This document shows, in pieces, positions 1-6,259 of a stretch of 9,749 nucleotides of DNA (position 1 is its first letter; each line of letters starts with the position of its first letter). Source of the DNA: Chloroflexota bacterium (GTDB lineage Bacteria; Chloroflexota; Anaerolineae; Promineifilales; Promineifilaceae); NCBI GenBank assembly GCA_020353135.1, contig CP070688.1:3122918-3132666 (forward strand), given 5' to 3'. The notes beneath the pieces are model-generated. The model was not told the origin of the DNA and did no database searches. It saw nothing but the letters and a program-made list of their open reading frames with translations. The position numbers and the translations under genes were made by a program.

Positions 1-1915
1 AGTCAGGACGTGTCGTTCCTTCCAGAATCCCGGGCGACTCCCGGAATTGGCGCCGAACCTCTTCGACCATGTCCCCGGCCGCCCGGCCGACGGCTCGCAT
101 GGTCATCGATGAAAAGTAAAATGCCGTGGCGGCGCCGGAAAACACGCCGATGAGAACGGCCGGGTTGATCATGGTCACATTGAAGTAACTCATGAAGTCC
201 GACATAGTCCACTCGGCAATGGATCGACCGGCCAATACCGGCAAACTCTCGTCTCCTCCGTGCAACGTCAGGCCCAGGCGAACTTCTTCCAAATAGGCCG
301 CCAAAAGGGCCAGCGAAGTTAGGGCGGCCGAGCCGATGGCAAAACCCTTGCCGATCGCCGCCGTCGTATTGCCAACCGCATCAAGCTGATCTGTCCGCTG
401 GCGAACCTCCGGCCCAAGCCCCGACATTTCGGCGTTGCCGCCGGCATTATCGGCAATAGGACCGTAGGCATCAGTGGCCAGCGTGAATCCCAATGTCGAC
501 AACATGCCCACCGCGGCGATTCCCGCTCCGTAAAGGCCCATGGTTACATTTGTAGTACCGCCCATCACATAGAAGCTCACGGCGATACCAACGACTATGG
601 AGACGACCGGTATGCCGGTTGACTCCATACCTACGGCCAAGCCCTCAATCATCGAGGTCGCCGAACTTGTCGACGCTTGTTCGGCGATATTTTGTGTAGG
701 CTTGTAAGCATGAGACGTATAGAACTCAGTCGATCGGCCGATAACCAGGCCCACGACCAGTCCGACCAGTATGCTGATCCACACCGCCCACTTATTAGGC
801 AAATCAAGGATAAATACCACCGGCAGCGAAAGAATGGCTATGCCCAAGGAACTGCCATAGAGACCGCGACCCAATGCGCCGATCAACTGTGACTGGCTGG
901 CACCCTCATCCGCCCTCACAAGGTAAACGCCGATGATTGATAAAACTATGCCAATGGCGGCCACGGCAATCGGCGTAGCCAGGTAGCGCAATTGAAGCTC
1001 CATGACCTGCTGCAGGGTAGGATCGGATCCATCAAAGAAAGTGGAAACGGCCGCGGCCACCGCAGCCACGCCCAAGGCGGATGTTGCCAGAATTGAACCG
1101 GCATATGATTCGTAGAGATCGGCGCCCATGCCGGCCACATCGCCCACATTGTCACCCACGTTATCCGCAACGGTAGCCGGGTTGCGCGGATCATCTTCCG
1201 GGATGCCGGCTTCTACCTTACCCACCAGATCGGCGCCCACATCGGCCGCCTTGGTGAAGATTCCGCCGCCAACACGAGCGAACAAGGCCTGTGTCGAGGC
1301 GCCCATGCCGAAGCTTAACATTGTCGCCGTGATTTGCACCAGTGGATTTCCGGTAATCAGAAATCCAAAAATGCTCCCGCCATCCTGAACGACAGCCGGC
1401 ACGGCATAATAGAGTATAAGAAACCAGGCGGTGATATCCAGCAACGCGAAGCCTACCACCACCAGACCCATGACAGCGCCGGCCCGTAGCGCTACCTGCA
1501 AACCGCCGTTCAAACTTTGGCTGGCTGCATTCGCGGCCCTGGCAGAGGCGTTGGTGGCAGTCTTCATGCCGATATAACCACAGAGGGCAGAGAAGAACCC
1601 GCCGGTCAAGAACGCAACCGGCACTATCGGATTTTGCAGCCGCAACAGAGATAACACCAGGAAGAGTACAAAAAGAATAAAGAAGACAATGCCGACCACT
1701 CGGTATTGTCGGGTCAGATATGCTGTGGCGCCCTCACGAATCGCTTGGGCGATGTCAATCATTCTCTCGGTGCCCTCGCTGCGCCGCATGAGTTGGCGAT
1801 AGAAATAGTATGCGAATACAAGGGCTATGAGCGCCGTAATGGGCCCCAGCCACCAGATCAGCGGCAGCGACGCGCGCACGGTTTCAGCGCTTTGCGCGGA
1901 CTCGCTAGAAATCAT
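1..1915 (-). CDS. hppA: Membrane-bound cation-pumping pyrophosphatase, K+-dependent type (C-terminus cut by window edge)
   Basis: This integral membrane enzyme hydrolyses pyrophosphate and pumps H+ and/or Na+ across the cytoplasmic membrane. I translated 638 residues; judging from the family, about 120 C-terminal residues, including the last acidic motif, lie beyond the left edge. Visible landmarks are hydrophobic helices from about residue 18, the substrate loop DVGADLVGKVE (225-235) followed by PEDDPRNPA, the DNVGDNVGDVAGMGADLYES block (251-270), TDAYGPIADNAGGNAEMS (481-498) and GNTTAAIGKG (515-524). In this family Lys at the position of Ala519 marks K+-independent pumps, so Ala519 with Gly522 indicates the K+-dependent class. 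The pumped ion cannot be decided from this. I chose the ATG at 1915 because GGAGG lies 5 bases before it; the in-frame ATG at 1927 has no such site. The gene follows acs, whose product releases pyrophosphate. Family assignment is very secure. Confidence 0.97.
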   Translation of the reverse strand, partial: MISSESAQSAETVRASLPLIWWLGPITALIALVFAYYFYRQLMRRSEGTERMIDIAQAIREGATAYLTRQYRVVGIVFFILFVLFLVLSLLRLQNPIVPVAFLTGGFFSALCGYIGMKTATNASARAANAASQSLNGGLQVALRAGAVMGLVVVGFALLDITAWFLILYYAVPAVVQDGGSIFGFLITGNPLVQITATMLSFGMGASTQALFARVGGGIFTKAADVGADLVGKVEAGIPEDDPRNPATVADNVGDNVGDVAGMGADLYESYAGSILATSALGVAAVAAAVSTFFDGSDPTLQQVMELQLRYLATPIAVAAIGIVLSIIGVYLVRADEGASQSQLIGALGRGLYGSSLGIAILSLPVVFILDLPNKWAVWISILVGLVVGLVIGRSTEFYTSHAYKPTQNIAEQASTSSATSMIEGLAVGMESTGIPVVSIVVGIAVSFYVMGGTTNVTMGLYGAGIAAVGMLSTLGFTLATDAYGPIADNAGGNAEMSGLGPEVRQRTDQLDAVGNTTAAIGKGFAIGSAALTSLALLAAYLEEVRLGLTLHGGDESLPVLAGRSIAEWTMSDFMSYFNVTMINPAVLIGVFSGAATAFYFSSMTMRAVGRAAGDMVEEVRRQFRESPGILEGTTRPD

Positions 1916-1920
1916 TACTT

Positions 1921-1925
1921 CCTCC
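1921..1925 (-). promoter_or_regulatory. hppA ribosome binding site that decides the start
   Basis: GGAGG reads on the minus strand 5 bases before the ATG at 1915. It overlaps the alternative in-frame ATG at 1927, which has no purine-rich site upstream. This supports initiation at 1915, four codons downstream of the longest frame. Confidence 0.75.
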
Positions 1926-1986
1926 ATTAGCGATTAAGAGTCACGACAATCGCCCCCCGGTTCTCTACCTGTCAAAGATCGGGGCG

Positions 1987-2011
1987 AAAAATAAGCGGGC
2001 ATAACCCGCTT
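1987..2011 (-). terminator. Terminator-like hairpin inside the hppA leader (possible attenuator or second acs terminator)
   Basis: On the minus strand a 7-base-pair stem AAGCGGG/CCCGCTT with loop TTATG is followed by ATTTTT, the form of an intrinsic terminator. It lies downstream of the acs terminator and also downstream of the predicted hppA promoter. It could back up acs termination or act as an attenuator that stops hppA transcription early. The T-run is short and the stem modest, so efficiency is uncertain. Confidence 0.45.
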
Positions 2012-2069
2012 TGGTTTACACGCTCTATTTCGTGCTTCATCTTGAAGCAATGAGGTAAAGAACGAGTCG

Positions 2070-2098
2070 ATTGTAACGAATGTCACAAACGATGTCAA
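2070..2098 (-). promoter_or_regulatory. Predicted sigma70-type promoter of hppA
   Basis: The minus strand carries a perfect -35 hexamer TTGACA (2093-2098), exactly 17 bases, then TACAAT (2070-2075), one mismatch from the -10 consensus. The expected start is near 2063, giving an untranslated leader of about 150 bases. The first two T bases of the -35 box belong to the T-run of the acs terminator. This is the best promoter match in the window. Confidence 0.75.
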
Positions 2099-2122
2099 AA
2101 AGGCGCCGGCCGGTCCGGCACC
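2097..2122 (-). terminator. Intrinsic terminator of acs
   Basis: On the minus strand, 43 bases after the acs stop codon, GGTGCCGG pairs with CCGGCGCC (8 pairs including one G-U) across a 5-base loop and is followed directly by TTTTT. This is a typical Rho-independent terminator. Its T-run is shared with the -35 box of the hppA promoter. Confidence 0.8.
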
Positions 2123-2165
2123 CATGCCGTTTGAACTGGATAACAAAAAGACTCACCCGTGACAA

Positions 2166-4070
2166 CTAATCGGCCAGCGTTGACAAATCACCCAATTCCT
2201 CGCCGAGGACCTCGGCCTTAAGAACACGGCGCATGATCTTTCCTGAGCGTGTTTTAGGCAAACTGTCCACAATATCGACTGTCGTCGGCTTGGCGATAGG
2301 GCCCATCTCATGCCCAACATGATCCTTCAATTCTTTCTCCAGTCGTTCGCTGCTCTCGAAGCCCTGACGCAAGATGCAATAACTCTTGATGATGTTGCCG
2401 CGCAATTCGTCCGGCACGCCGATAACTGCGGCCTCGGCCACGGCCGGGTGGCTGACCAACGCGCTTTCAATTTCGGCTGTGCCCAGTCGATAACCTGAGA
2501 CCTTAATAACGTCGTCGATCCGGCCAATCACCCAGATGTAGCCATCTTCGTCCTTTTTGGCGCTGTCGCCCGGCAAGTACCAGCCCTGGTCGGCAAACCT
2601 GCTCCAATACTGTTCCACATAACGGTCTGGATCCTGGTACACCGTCCGCAACATGGCCGGCCAGGGCGTTTTGATTACCAAGTAACCTTCCTCGCCGGGT
2701 GGAACCGGATCGCCCTCTTCATCCACGACGTCGACTTCGACGCCCGGAAACGGCTTTGTGGCCGAGCCAGGCTTCAAAGCCATGCTCGGTATGGGAGTGA
2801 TCATGAAGTTGCCCGTTTCTGTCTGCCACCAAGTGTCCATGATCGGACATCGCTCCTGGCCGATAACGCGATGGTACCATCGCCACGCCTCCGGATTGAT
2901 CGGCTCGCCAACCGTCCCTAGCAAACGCAGACTGGAAAGATCGTGCCGCGCCGGCCAGCTTCTACCAAATCGCATTAGGCCGCGAATCGCCGTTGGCGCC
3001 GTGTAAAGAATGGTGATCTGGTATTTGGCCACCATTTGCCACCATCTATCCGGATATGGATAAGTAGGCGCGCCTTCGTACATGAAACTGGTCGCCCCCA
3101 GTACTAGAGGAGAATAAACAATGTAACTGTGACCCGTTATCCAGCCCGGATCGGCCGCACACCACCACACGTCGTCTGGCTTGATATCAAAGACCCATTT
3201 CAGCGTGGTGGCCGTGCCAACCATGTAACCGCCGTGGGTGTGCAAGATCGCCTTCGGCTTGCCTGTAGTCCCGGAAGTATAGAGGATGAACAGCGGGTCC
3301 TCCGCATCCATGACCTCGGTCGGCGACTTCGGATCGGCAATCGGCAAATTCATCAGTTCGTGATACCAATGATCGCGCCCCGGCACCATTTCCACATCCT
3401 GACCTGTCCGTTTTACACAGATAACGGTCTGAATGGTCCCGGCCCGATCAACCGCCTCATTGGCAATCTGCTTCAATTCGATGATCTTGCCTCGTAACCA
3501 GGCGCCGTCGCAAGTGATGAGTACTTTCGATCTACTGTCCTCGATCCGGCCGTGTAATGCTTCTGTCGAAAAGCCGCCGTAGACCACCGAGTGAATCGCG
3601 CCGACCTTGGCGCAGGCTAACATCGCTATCATGAGCTCGGGCACACGTCCCATATATATGGTGACCCGATCCCCTTTGCTAACGCCCATGGCCCGCAACA
3701 CGCTGGCGAATTTGCAGACCTGGTGATTCAACTGTTGATAAGTGTATACGCGCGTGTCGCCAGGTTCCCCTTCAAAGATCAGCGCTGCCTTGTTCCGAGT
3801 CGCCGTTCGCATATGCCGGTCCAGCGCGTTGTGAACCAGGTTGACCTTGGATCCAACAAACCACTTGTAAAATGGCGCGTTTGAATCATCCAGCACCTCG
3901 TCCCACGGCGCGAACCACTCGAAGTTCTCGGCCGCGATTCGACCCCAGAATCCGGCCAGATCTGCGACAGCTTGATCATTGACCTCATCGTAATCAGGAA
4001 CATGAGCCTGTTCTATGGTTTCAGGCGATGGGTAGAATACTTCACCCACTAATTTGTCTTCGCTTGACAT
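2166..4070 (-). CDS. acs: Acetyl-CoA synthetase, AMP-forming
   Basis: This 634-residue cytoplasmic enzyme activates acetate with ATP to acetyl-AMP and transfers it to CoA, releasing AMP and pyrophosphate. Its length is close to the 652 of enteric Acs. Visible motifs are the nucleotide loop YTSGTTGKPK (264-273), GEPINPEAW (388-396), WWQTETG (414-420), the hinge region GRIDDVIKVSGYRLG (516-530) and PKTRSGKIMRR (605-615). Lys611 is the adenylation lysine, the residue that acetylation silences in known Acs proteins. Acetate-pocket residues match Salmonella Acs (Trp415 for W414, Val387 for V386, Thr312 for T311), with Ile311 replacing V310, so acetate remains the likely substrate. The start at 4070 is supported by GAGGAGG (4079-4085) eight bases upstream. 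It ends in its own terminator before hppA, whose product can use the pyrophosphate. Confidence 0.96.
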   Translation of the reverse strand: MSSEDKLVGEVFYPSPETIEQAHVPDYDEVNDQAVADLAGFWGRIAAENFEWFAPWDEVLDDSNAPFYKWFVGSKVNLVHNALDRHMRTATRNKAALIFEGEPGDTRVYTYQQLNHQVCKFASVLRAMGVSKGDRVTIYMGRVPELMIAMLACAKVGAIHSVVYGGFSTEALHGRIEDSRSKVLITCDGAWLRGKIIELKQIANEAVDRAGTIQTVICVKRTGQDVEMVPGRDHWYHELMNLPIADPKSPTEVMDAEDPLFILYTSGTTGKPKAILHTHGGYMVGTATTLKWVFDIKPDDVWWCAADPGWITGHSYIVYSPLVLGATSFMYEGAPTYPYPDRWWQMVAKYQITILYTAPTAIRGLMRFGRSWPARHDLSSLRLLGTVGEPINPEAWRWYHRVIGQERCPIMDTWWQTETGNFMITPIPSMALKPGSATKPFPGVEVDVVDEEGDPVPPGEEGYLVIKTPWPAMLRTVYQDPDRYVEQYWSRFADQGWYLPGDSAKKDEDGYIWVIGRIDDVIKVSGYRLGTAEIESALVSHPAVAEAAVIGVPDELRGNIIKSYCILRQGFESSERLEKELKDHVGHEMGPIAKPTTVDIVDSLPKTRSGKIMRRVLKAEVLGEELGDLSTLAD

Positions 4071-4111
4071 CTGTGCGTCCTCCTCACTTGACCAAGTCGA
4101 GATTGACCCCT

Positions 4112-4139
4112 AGTATAATTATGTTGTCCTGAATGCAAA
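4112..4139 (-). promoter_or_regulatory. Possible acs promoter
   Basis: On the minus strand TATACT (4112-4117) lies 16 bases after TTTGCA (4134-4139), or 15 bases after TTGCAT (4133-4138). The start point would be near 4105, leaving about 35 untranslated bases including the strong ribosome binding site. The AT-rich core is partly palindromic, so TATAAT also reads on the plus strand (4114-4119), where no gene follows. Hexamer matches are fair, not excellent. Confidence 0.4.
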
Positions 4140-4140
4140 A

Positions 4141-4498
4141 TCGGTTGAAGCGAGTGAATCAATGGCCAGTACGCACCAACTCGAACCGGGCCGACTCGTT
4201 AGCCTGGCAATAATTATCACGGCCGGCAGTAAGTCATTCCCAGACCGTAAGGCTGCCTAAGTTGCATTCGGGGCATTGTGTAACGACCAAATTTGGGTAT
4301 CGAGCTGGTCGGACTGCAGAGCCGTTACCATGTTCCGAATTTGAGCCAGTTGCCAATAGAGTTTCAGGACACTGCATGGTTGCGGGCGGAGAGGATGGCG
4401 CCATTCGCGGATCTTCCGGGGAAACCACTCTGATCCCCCCGCCCGTATGAGGATCTGGCTGGAGTGACTATTGAGTAATAGCGTGGCCACGTCGGTGA
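4141..4498. other. Intergenic stretch between the zinc-ribbon gene and acs, no convincing gene
   Basis: This stretch lies downstream of the zinc-ribbon gene and upstream of acs, both on the minus strand. Short frames on both strands overlap one another and lack good ribosome binding sites. One minus-strand frame (4428 to 4234, 64 codons) contains the words QCPET and QCPECN, recalling half of a zinc ribbon, but the first pair is incomplete and I do not call it a gene. The region contains two perfect 10-base palindromes, ATGGCGCCAT (4395-4404) and CGTGGCCACG (4482-4491), and a long imperfect hairpin described separately. No tRNA was recognised. Confidence 0.5.
4383..4445. repeat. Long imperfect inverted repeat in the intergenic region
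   Basis: CGGGCGG (4383-4389) pairs with CCGCCCG (4439-4445). Pairing continues inward with one bulge and one mismatch to 4396/4433, about 12 pairs in all. The enclosed part contains a smaller TTCC/GGAA hairpin. There is no T-run on either side, so it is not a typical intrinsic terminator. It could shape the 3' end of the zinc-ribbon mRNA or be chance in GC-rich DNA. Confidence 0.4.
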
Positions 4499-5128
4499 CT
4501 AAGTCAAATTGGCCTCTTCGGATGAGTCAAGTTCATTCTCATCCGGCATCGATTCCAGTTCGACGGCCGCCAATCGCTCCTCCAACAATTCCGCTTCTTC
4601 TCGTTCGTCTTGTTCTTCGAGTGATGGCCTATCGCGAGCGGCGACGACATCTTCGGCCAGAATCAGCGGCGGGCCGACTTGATACGGGTCGATGTGATCG
4701 TTACCACAATAAGGGCAGAGTTTCCAATGAAGGTCCATCAGCGCGTTACAGTCCGGGCATGCCTTGCGCAGACGGGTATGGCAATGGGGACAAATCATCC
4801 AGTGCGGATCGACGGTCCGCGAACAACCTGGACAAGCCGGCCGTTCTTCGATCTCCTGCAGCAGCGCTTCTTCTTCCAATGCCCGCTCGTAGGCTGCAGC
4901 CAGAGTCTCGCGCGGCCTAAGAATGAAATAGACCAGCAGGCCAATTCCGGGCAACAGAGCTACAACCAAGGTTGCCAAGATCTGCGCAAATGGATCTCGT
5001 GAGCGCGAGCGCATATCTCGAAAAGTCCAGATGATCAAACTCAACCACACGGCCGCCAGCAGCGCGCCACTTGTGGCAAAGCAGACAGTGGCGTAAGCTA
5101 CGATAGAATCGAGAGTGGGAAGCGTCAT
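4499..5128 (-). CDS. Membrane protein with two TM helices, double zinc ribbon and acidic tail
   Basis: This 209-residue protein has unknown function. Two hydrophobic segments (about 12-35 and 48-70) frame a short basic loop (RDMRSRSRD), followed by a charged, probably helical linker (73-96). Next come two zinc-ribbon-like modules: C99/C102 with C113/C116, and C124/C127 with C138/C141. Both have the spacing CxxC-10-CxxC and the shared pattern DxHWxxCPxC, so the second looks like a duplicate of the first. The tail (159-208) is rich in Glu and Asp. The topology suggests a helical hairpin in the membrane with ribbon and tail in the cytoplasm, as a docking or sensing module, but no partner is visible. 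The start at 5128 has only a weak purine-rich site (GAGAA). It is divergent from panB. Architecture is secure; function is not. Confidence 0.85.
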   Translation of the reverse strand: MTLPTLDSIVAYATVCFATSGALLAAVWLSLIIWTFRDMRSRSRDPFAQILATLVVALLPGIGLLVYFILRPRETLAAAYERALEEEALLQEIEERPACPGCSRTVDPHWMICPHCHTRLRKACPDCNALMDLHWKLCPYCGNDHIDPYQVGPPLILAEDVVAARDRPSLEEQDEREEAELLEERLAAVELESMPDENELDSSEEANLT

Positions 5129-5160
5129 ATCAGTTCTCGTCCAGACTAGACGGCCAAAGG

Positions 5161-5169
5161 ATTATAGCA
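5161..5169 (-). promoter_or_regulatory. Extended -10 promoter of the zinc-ribbon protein gene
   Basis: The minus strand reads TGCTATAAT: a perfect -10 hexamer (5161-5166) preceded by the extended-10 TGn element. The -35 region is poor, as is usual for extended -10 promoters. The start would be near 5154, leaving about 25 untranslated bases before the ATG at 5128. Confidence 0.55.
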
Positions 5170-5173
5170 ATCA

Positions 5174-5202
5174 TTGACACCTCGCGCGAAGCTGCACATA
5201 TC
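5174..5202 (+). promoter_or_regulatory. Candidate upstream promoter for panB-panE-panC
   Basis: On the plus strand a perfect TTGACA (5174-5179) is followed after 17 bases by CATATC (5197-5202), which matches only half of the -10 consensus. It would give a panB leader of about 125 bases. It lies next to the divergent zinc-ribbon promoter, so the two could influence each other. Confidence 0.3.
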
Positions 5203-5217
5203 GCCGCCTAATATCTC

Positions 5218-5244
5218 TTGGCCGCTTCCCAGTCGTAGTATAAT
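5218..5244 (+). promoter_or_regulatory. Candidate main promoter for panB-panE-panC
   Basis: A perfect -10 hexamer TATAAT (5239-5244) lies 15 bases after TTGGCC (5218-5223), or 16 after CTTGGC. Transcription would start near 5251, leaving about 85 untranslated bases before panB. The -10 is strong; the -35 and spacing are suboptimal. Confidence 0.5.
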
Positions 5245-5250
5245 GGTTCT

Positions 5251-5298
5251 GCTGCAAGGATGGGCAGCGCTCATTGTTCGATAAGGGAAAGCATCGAC
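5251..5298 (+). promoter_or_regulatory. panB leader hairpins, possible pan-motif RNA
   Basis: Directly after the predicted start site there are two small hairpins: GCTGC/GCAGC around an 8-base loop (5251-5268) and TCGAT/ATCGA around a 10-base loop (5278-5297), the latter extendable with one bulge. The 'pan' RNA motif, a hairpin with conserved bulged adenosines, is known upstream of panB, panC or panD genes in Chloroflexi and other phyla. Position fits, but I cannot confirm a match to the consensus by eye. Confidence 0.3.
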
Positions 5299-5336
5299 GG
5301 CCAACCGAATGAAAGATGAAGTGAGGGACTCAGAGC

Positions 5337-6233
5337 ATGTCTGATAACGCTCCGGAAGGCAAAAAGAACTCAACAGTAACGAAAAAGATAAGCATCTTGG
5401 ACATTCTGTCTAAGAAAGGCCGGGGCGCACCCGTCACTATGATGACCGCCTACGACTATCCGTCGGCGCTCTTGGTTGACGAGGCCGGCATGGACATTAT
5501 CCTGGTCGGCGATTCTCTGGGCATGGTTGTATTGGGTCTGGATAATACAGTACCGGTAACCATGGACGAGATGCTGCACCATTGCCGGGCCGTTGCTCGC
5601 GGCGCCCGCCGCAGTTATCTGGTGGGCGATATGCCGTTTATGTCCTATCAAGCCGATTCTTCTGAGGCCATCAGGAACGCTGGCCGTTTCATGAAGGAAG
5701 GACTGATGGACAGTGTAAAGCTAGAAGGCGGGCGCGAGGTGGTCGATACCGTGGCAGCTATCATCAATGCTGGTATACCGGTCATGGGTCATATCGGCCT
5801 TACGCCGCAATCAGCATCCAAGTTGGGCGGCTACCGCGTTCAGGGCAAAAGCGCGGCCGATGCCATACGCCTCCTGCACGACGCTCAAGCGCTTCAGGAT
5901 GCTGGCTGTTACTCAATCGTATTGGAAGCTGTTCCGGCGCCGGTGGCCCAGGCTATTTCTGAACGCCTGAATATCCCGACGATCGGCATCGGCGCCGGCG
6001 TCGGTTGCGATGGACAGGTGCTCGTCTACCATGATCTCGTCGGTATGTTCGATCGTTTCACGCCGAAATTCGTGCGGCGTTACGCCGAAGTGGGCGAGAC
6101 GATATCATCGGCCCTGCGCTCGTTCGTCAAGGATGTAGTAGACAGGAGATTCCCGGCCGATGAGCATACCTACAGCATCGACGAAGGCGAGCTGCAAAGG
6201 CTTTACGAGCTACTGGAACAGCAGGGACATTAG
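5337..6233 (+). CDS. panB: Ketopantoate hydroxymethyltransferase (first gene of the pantothenate operon)
   Basis: PanB transfers a one-carbon unit from 5,10-methylenetetrahydrofolate to 2-ketoisovalerate, giving ketopantoate, the first committed step to pantothenate and CoA. The protein has 298 residues against 264 in E. coli; the extra length is about 14 charged residues at the N-terminus and a C-terminal helix. It is a TIM-barrel enzyme with the expected residues: VGDS with Asp59 and GDMP with Asp98 (magnesium ligands, E. coli D45 and D84), KLEGG with Lys128 and Glu130, GHIGLTPQS (151-159), VLEAVP with Glu197 (E. coli E181) and IGIGAG (216-221). GAGGG (5323-5327) lies 9 bases before the ATG. 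It starts a three-gene operon; panE begins 26 bases after its stop. No key residue is missing. Confidence 0.97.
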   Translation: MSDNAPEGKKNSTVTKKISILDILSKKGRGAPVTMMTAYDYPSALLVDEAGMDIILVGDSLGMVVLGLDNTVPVTMDEMLHHCRAVARGARRSYLVGDMPFMSYQADSSEAIRNAGRFMKEGLMDSVKLEGGREVVDTVAAIINAGIPVMGHIGLTPQSASKLGGYRVQGKSAADAIRLLHDAQALQDAGCYSIVLEAVPAPVAQAISERLNIPTIGIGAGVGCDGQVLVYHDLVGMFDRFTPKFVRRYAEVGETISSALRSFVKDVVDRRFPADEHTYSIDEGELQRLYELLEQQGH

Positions 6234-6259
6234 ATAACGAAGTTAGGGGCGCAGGCACA

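Larger units (their letters stand above)
1916..2063 (-). promoter_or_regulatory. Structured 5' leader of hppA (candidate regulatory RNA)
   Basis: If transcription starts about 7 bases after the -10 box at 2070-2075, hppA has an untranslated leader of about 150 bases. It can fold into three hairpins: GCTTCA/TGAAGC with a 3-base loop (2034-2048); AAGCGGG/CCCGCTT with a 5-base loop followed by ATTTTT (1987-2011); and CGCCCC/GGGGCG around a 24-base loop (1951-1986). In addition, CCTCATT near the 5' end (2049-2055) is complementary, with one bulged base, to AATGGAGG covering the ribosome binding site (1921-1928). I do not recognise a named riboswitch. The hairpins are seen directly; a regulatory role is inference. 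Confidence 0.4.

Noticed and set aside
1934..2146. 70-codon minus-strand frame between acs and hppA
   Set aside because: It overlaps the acs terminator, the hppA promoter and the hairpin-rich leader; it has no ribosome binding site and no resemblance to a known protein.
3129..3497. 122-codon plus-strand frame
   Set aside because: It lies wholly antisense to the conserved core of acs and has no recognisable motif.
4141..4498. tRNA, cobalamin or TPP riboswitch in the spacer upstream of acs
   Set aside because: I looked for cloverleaf-like pairing and the conserved boxes of these riboswitches and found none that fit.
4471..4920. 149-codon plus-strand frame
   Set aside because: It is antisense to the zinc-ribbon gene, whose Cys motifs and TM helices are clearly the real coding signal.
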